DNA of 64,000 nucleotides from Lophium mytilinum (lineage: Eukaryota; Ascomycota; Dothideomycetes; Mytilinidiales; Mytilinidiaceae): NCBI GenBank assembly GCA_010093605.1, contig MU004188.1, positions 940,341-1,004,340 of the forward strand, read 5' to 3'. The notes beneath the pieces are model-generated. The model had not been told where the DNA came from. It was given only the letters and a program-made list of their open reading frames with translations, and made no database searches. Within the stretch, counting starts at the first letter, position 1. Every line of letters starts with the position of its first letter. The translations under genes were made by a program, and so were the position numbers. This document shows positions 58,454 through 64,000 of this stretch, piece after piece.

Positions 58454-59434
58454 GTTGGAGGATTCGTGAGGATCGGTCAATATGCTAGGTAGGAATTGTG
58501 GGAGTTTAAAGAAGTTCAATAGAGTAATCTGGCGCTTTTCTAGGGACCGAATGTGATTTTATGAAGGTTGAGAGATGCAAAGGCGAAGAGAGCAGAATTA
58601 AAAACTTATTTGCGGGGAAAGCAACAGCTTAATAGTAGCTCACCTACCCCAGACTTCGGTACCGGCTCAATGAACTACTGCAAATTACTTGAATTGCTGT
58701 ATCTAGATGCGATGTGGAGAGGACCTGCATTAAGGCTCGGGATTTGTTGCCCTTCGTGCGGGCTAAGATACCTAATTGGGGGTGGAGCGCCTTCGAAAAG
58801 CGGGAGGTCTTATTGGTCCGAATATTCCTCAGGTCTCTGTAACTTCGATTTGCGTACAACAGCACTCAAAGACAGTCAAAATGAAGAGAAGCTTGATATA
58901 GGTAATGGCTATCGTGATATAAGAAGAAGCAGATACAAGGCGCAAGGGTGCGCAATCTTGACTGCGCTGCGATAAACCTCAGTTGATCACGGCCTCGGCC
59001 TATGCATGCTCTGTATTCCTAAACTTCATCCTTTCTCTTATTTACATTCCACCGTGATGGTCTCTCTCTTCACAGGATTTTTATTATCGTCTTGGCTCTG
59101 ATATTGTCACTTCTGCCTCTTGAGCAACGGCCACTCTGCATAGGTCTCATATATCAGAAGTGCACTACAAGATATACATACTTCACGAGACTCGTCTGCC
59201 ATTGGTTGTACGTCTGAGACCAAATAGCAATTCCTCTTTGATTGGCGAATGCTAGTCTTGAGGGCTTGTGAAATGCGTAGCACTATATCATCCCAGGATT
59301 CAATGGGGAGATATCTGCTTGATCTAAATCTGGACACGGATCGACAAGATATCTGTAATACATTCGGGCCAAAGACGATGATCATAGTCTAGCTAATATA
59401 ATATCCACGTAGGGATTGGCTAGCTTATTGATAC
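58454..59434. other. Gene-poor region
   Basis: About 1 kb upstream of the Dabb-GFA gene. A minus-strand frame at 59107-59385 has no motifs. No gene is supported. Confidence 0.4.
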
Positions 59435-59436
59435 TA

Positions 59437-59665
59437 CCGTGCTTCGCCACAAGTTTGTGCACACTCATCTGCCAGCGCTTGGGTGGCTCCATGGGCTTTC
59501 AAGATTCCAGACTCGATACAATTATTCGATGCTGTGCGAGTCGGGCTGCCACATGACCTGCTAGTTACCGCGCAGCTGGGCTACTCCTGACGGCGGTGTG
59601 GAACGAACAGGACTCGAGCTAGAGCACTGCTTTATCCGTGTGCCTAGACCTAGGGCCTAGTGCTG
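59437..59665. mobile_element. Diverged MITE-like element, second copy
   Basis: A 229-bp segment bounded by TA on both sides (59435-59436 and 59666-59667). The left end (CCGTGCTTCGCCACAAG) and the reverse complement of the right end (CAGCACTAGGCCCTAGG) match the ends of the 227-bp element at 48426 with several differences. An internal CTTTCAAGATTCCAG also matches that element read in the opposite direction. No coding capacity. It is identified by eye; the ends are fairly clear, while the interior is diverged. Confidence 0.65.
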
Positions 59666-59667
59666 TA

Positions 59668-62458
59668 AATCGGCGTTCTATTCAGCCGCGAGGAGCCCCG
59701 AGTAGTCGCATCTACATTATCAGGATGCGCTCGGAGCCGTGCCATTTCGATGACCCCGAACACGACGAGAAGGGCTCATGGGCCTATGCTAAGCCGGGCC
59801 GGTCACGCCACTAGGGGCATTAGTTGGTAGGACCGATGTCGCTATACTTGGCCCACGTGGGCACCGAGAGCTGCAACGTTGAACCAGGCGGAGTGGCACG
59901 TCGCTAAAAGTAAGACCAACTCGAGTTCGAAGATTTCGAGATGGTCGTGGCGGAGGCGCGAGCTGCAGTCGAAGCGAGTTCACAGAGTGGACCATTAATA
60001 TTAGATAGCTGGAGAAGAGGGGTTGACGAGACATAGTGCCCATTTGATTGGATCAGTTGCGCCTTAGAGACATTATGACGAACCTCCGCTACATCAGCCA
60101 AATATGAAGATATACTGCTATTAGTAATAGAGCTTGCCCTTTAAGGGTTCTTTCGTCCAGTGGTAGATCAGGTACTTGTTCCACTCTAATGGTTGCTTGG
60201 TTCAGATTTAGGGTACTGGAAGCATTGTATAAATGAAAGTGACGCCTGATAAGGAAAGAGCACGTTGAATGAAATCTACGAAGAACAACTGCACTGTAAC
60301 AACTCAAGGCTTGAAGCGAAGTGACGTCGAGCTCGTCATGCAAACAGGAACGATGAGCGAGATTCGAACATATGAAAAGTGTAGTGTGCTGAAAATAGCA
60401 GCTTCGTAGCTACGAGATCTGATGATACGCTTCCTGGTTTGTGAGTGGCGCGGCGAAAGCATAGAAGCTGTGCGTTTTTGCACAGATATTGCTAATGCAG
60501 GCGAAGCTGTGCAACTACTCCATTAATATGACAAGGCTCATAGGAGGGGCTTCCGATCGTGAAACTCGAACAATGGAACGTGACCGGGGATTTGCATGGA
60601 ACCGCACCTGCAGCTCGATATCCGGCGACCGTTTACCGGCTGCAAGAGATCGGACTGTTGGGCTGGGACGTTCGGATCGGTGCTTCTGCTGCACTGAGGC
60701 GGTGTGCTGGAGACAGTCCTGCAGGTTGCCATCGGGTTTCACACGGCGCTGCTGGGATTGTTGCCATGCTGTGATTCCTGTTAGATTCGGGACTACTGCC
60801 AGCTCAGCGGGAAGGCCGCTGGGTCATTCGTACGATGCTGACGGCATGTCAATACTGGAAAAGTCCGCTTGGCGCACTGGAGGAGAGTTGATATGGGTTT
60901 GCCTGGAGAGAAGTAGCACTATGAAGCAGGAGATTTAAGAGCAGCCGGTACTTTCCCGATGGTGTAACCACAAATTGCATTTTGTGTTGGCAGGGTCTCG
61001 GGTGACAATCGGGGATGCTCGCATATTAGACATTGAAGGCAGTTTTCCAGACTTTTGAATGCACTGTAGAATTAGAATACATGTAATTCGTGGTTTCTTC
61101 TTCTTACGTCTCTCTCCAATAGGCAGGGTCTCAATCTAGGAAAGAGAAGAGGAATTGGACGGACGCCCTCAGGACATCCGTACGCCGGGATATGCTGCCG
61201 GCGATTGATTGCTGTCGTGGAGTTGTAAGTAGTACTCAGACAGCCTCGCCCGCAGCCCTTGCAGCGGGCGGCGCTTAGGTAAAATTTAGCGGGCGACCGC
61301 CAAAATGCAGGGGCGCCCAGACATCTCAGGGGCTAAATGCCGCCCAAGACGCCCAAAGTGTTGGCGTTGTCCCCCGCTTCCTCCACCACAGTGGCACCGC
61401 TTGAGAGCCTCCATCACCGCGCAGCGGCAAGCAACAAGTGACATCGGGAAGATCATCAGGAGGTTCTAACAGGGGGCCTCGCAAACACAAACAGCGCATC
61501 TTCCCGGGCACGGATGGGGCGGCAAGCAGTGGAGCTGAGCAGAGACCAAACGTTCGTCATCAACCTAAGCTTGAGAGTAGCATCTGAGGGGCGTATCCGG
61601 CATCCTGCCATCTCTATGTCCTTCTGAAGGTGGCACTCGATCATTGAACGAGGAGCCGAGAGTCACAGCCGGCGATCCATCTTTCGGGGGAAGTCGTGGA
61701 TCCGTCGGCCTTGAGAATATGTGTGAAGCCCAGCGTCGGCACACGATGTGGGTTGAGTGGTGGGTACAGTCATGTGTGCTTTAATTCAATCAAAAGTCGA
61801 TCTCTAGCTCTATGTTCCTCTCGTATTGTCGCTTCAATGGCCGACAGCAGGTGTGGCAGTCAGCCTTCGATGTCAATATATGTTCATCTTCCACTTTCAT
61901 TGTGCGCCCACCAAACCCGAGGAACGGATAGTAGCAGCCACGCACGAGTTCTGCACGTATCGTGGCTAGCGACACGTTCGCCCGAGTTTGAATCACTTGT
62001 GACACGTCTGCCTGCTCGGTCGGAGTTCTAAGGCGTGGTTGTGGATGAAGCTTCCCACGCTGTTCTCCTCCTCCTGGGCTAGCCACTGCGCTCGCCCACG
62101 TCATCACACAAGCTAGAGCTCTCACAATTCACCTAATATCTCTCTTTCGTCGTCTAACTATCGTTCTTGGTGAGGCTGAGCCCGTCAGAGCGCCCTAAAG
62201 CTGTAGAGCATCGAGCCTTCTTTGTTGAACATTCGTTCACCATAGTCGCCGCCACATCAGTCCCGACACCTATTCCTTCCCGAGCACATCTTCGCCCGTA
62301 CATCCTTTCCAAATCACACGATCTATCATTTGGTCTGTTATCGACAACTCCTCTGCCGCCGCCATTCGGTGATTCCGTTCTTTCCTACTTACCACCTACA
62401 TCCACTCGAAACCTCCCTACGAACCTTACTACGGTGCCTCATCCGTTGACCGCCAACA
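59668..62458. other. 2.8-kb gene-poor region
   Basis: No convincing gene. Short frames (for example 60489-60938) have Cys/Arg-rich random composition. Bases near 60150-60220 contain two stretches resembling tRNA internal promoter boxes (TTTCGTCCAGTGGT and GGTTCAGATT), but no cloverleaf could be drawn with confidence. The last 350 bases are the promoter and leader of the next gene. Confidence 0.4.
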
Positions 62459-64000
62459 ATGGGGCCAAAATTCTTCCAAGATTGGGCGTTATGGGAGAAG
62501 ATGACTTTTGTAAGATCCCAGGTCGCATACTGCTAGTTGAGGGACTGACACATACATGCGCGATAGGTCCTAGCTTGCGCCATCGTATGGCACCCATCCT
62601 CCTCTCCACCTCAACTGCTGATCGTTTAGGGTGTAACTATCTTTGCTGGGTTTTGCAAATTGACATACGCCAATTGGCGGCTGCGCAAATACGATCAAGC
62701 CGACACTGCTAAGGCTTTACAAACCCTGGAGCTATTGGAGGCACAAAATTCCGAGGAGGACCTGAAGACAGACGAAAAAGAGGATGTGCCATTTGGAATC
62801 CGTGCGATTGAGAGCGGTATACAGATCGACGGCGTCTGGATATCGCGAGGTAACACGCCGATTGGGAGTGTCGCATCATCGTTCGACGAATCTAGAGCAA
62901 CAAGCTCCAGATCCGAATCCGCACAATTGGAGGTTCCGCAGCAGGTCTATGGAAGCTCTAGTCGATCAAGTTCCAAGGCTCCGAGCTCTGCGTTCGAGCA
63001 AGCAGTGTCTGCTGAGCGCATCCCGTCCTCACGCAGCGCTTCATCGAGCTCGGCAAGCTCGACTTACAGTCTTCATCACGCAGATATACAACCGGAGATT
63101 CACGACGATATTCCTCTTCGGAACTCCTCCGCCTTGCTGGCCTTGGAAGGTCTCGATTCGCGCAAGACCCCTTGTAAGTCGATTCTGCCGTTGTAGACTG
63201 GGTAGGAGCCTTGCTAATTAGCGCTCTTTGAATAGCCCTCGTCGAGCCGAACTCAAGCAGCAGCAGTACATCATCAGCAACCTCTTCCCACGACAGCGAT
63301 GAGACTGACTACATGGCCATACCTCGACTTCAAATTAGGCGGCCTTATGAACCCGCCTATATCAAGCCGTCCATCTCGCCGGTTCTCGCTGTGGATTCGA
63401 AGTGGAACCTCGATCTGCTTCAGAGCCATCGTCTATCTCACGTCGCAGAGACAGGCCAGCTGACACCTCGAATTCGTCGACCCGTAGGATCCAGTGGCGA
63501 ATGGTCTAGTATAGTCGTTCCCACGAGAAATAATGAAGTTGCCCTGTCCGCCGTCGAGCAATTCACACCACACCAAAAGTCCTCTTCGCTACCGCTTCCT
63601 GCTGCTCTCGATATGTTTCCTATTCCACCTCAGCGCGCGTCTGTACCGCCGCTTACCAAGGAAGGCCAATCATTGTACCCGGCTAGCCAGATCATATCAC
63701 CACCAAACACCTACCGACCGCGTGGAGAGCAGAGCGACCCCGAGATTAATGGCCTCTCGTCCGGATTCCCTAGCGCTAGGCAAGCAAATGACTCCCAATA
63801 CGTACAACATACTTACCAGCCCTATGAGAGCCCTGTCAGGGTCGACGAAACCGAGCAGCAGCTGAATCCTGCGACCCAACAGAATCGGCGTGATGCACAG
63901 GTCTTGCGGAAGGTCAATTCTGGTTTCGAGATCCTCCGCCCTGGGACCTTTACCTTTGCCGACGAACCAACTCTTCATGACACCGGCTCTTCCTCCGGCG
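62459..64000 (+). CDS. Fungal single-pass membrane protein with disordered tail (3' partial)
   Basis: Exons 62459-62509, 62567-62584 (only 18 nt), 62630-63173 and 63236 to beyond the window edge. Spliced, the protein begins MGPKFFQDWALWEKMTF, then VLACAI and GVTIFAGFCKLTY form a membrane segment, followed by ANWRLRKYDQADTAKALQTL. The pattern fits a conserved fungal family of unknown function with one N-terminal helix and a long Ser/Pro-rich tail. The other frame, from ATG 62491 (MGEDDF), does not give a continuous protein. The region after 62800 (IESGIQIDGVWISR) is conserved-looking; the rest is low complexity. The gene has no stop before base 64000. Confidence 0.75.

Noticed and set aside
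60150-60225. Possible tRNA gene
   Set aside because: Box-like stretches are present, but stems could not be paired into a credible cloverleaf.

Overview
This window is nuclear DNA from a filamentous ascomycete (Pezizomycotina, most likely Dothideomycetes; the class is an inference). Genes are interrupted by many introns, mostly 44-60 nt, with GT..AG ends and CTAAC/CTGAC-like branch points. The gene set (GINS subunit, Ssd1, Gle1, Meu6-like PH protein, Zn2Cys6 regulators, GH35 beta-galactosidase, CorA-like protein) is typical of such fungi. All exon joins were worked out by eye from reading frames, splice signals and remembered family patterns; no alignment was run.

Layout. 0-20 kb: the tail of an unidentified gene, PSF1, a SulP/STAS/cNMP-binding vacuolar-type transporter, a long gene-poor stretch, a Meu6-like PH protein, an N-myristoylated UBTD-like ubiquitin-domain protein, a Zn2Cys6 regulator and a CAP10 glycosyltransferase. 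20.8-28.7 kb: a block that looks like a decaying accessory cluster: amino-acid permease (frameshift), secreted agmatinase-type ureohydrolase (frameshift), Zn2Cys6 regulator (in-frame TGA) and MATE transporter (in-frame TAG and TGA). 29-47.5 kb: ferritin-like secreted protein, SSD1, GLE1, a cyclic phosphodiesterase, a patatin-like protein with an altered catalytic motif, and a secreted GH35 beta-galactosidase. 47.7-64 kb: a CorA-like membrane protein, a small Cys-rich protein, a membrane-linked SDR, an AAA ATPase, a G-patch protein, a Dabb-GFA fusion, a gene-poor tract, and a membrane protein cut by the window edge.

The most distinctive structure is a family of about 227-bp elements with TA target duplications and terminal inverted repeats (MITE-like). 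One copy sits inside an intron of the CorA-like gene and expands it from an ideal 45 nt to 274 nt. A diverged copy lies at 59.4 kb. An array of seven core repeats at 56.4-57.5 kb is spaced 149, 150, 227, 227, 129 and 128 bp. The second theme is the four consecutive disabled genes at 20.8-28.7 kb, flanked by genes that read cleanly, which suggests local loss of an amine or amino-acid use or export cluster, or a local sequence-quality problem.
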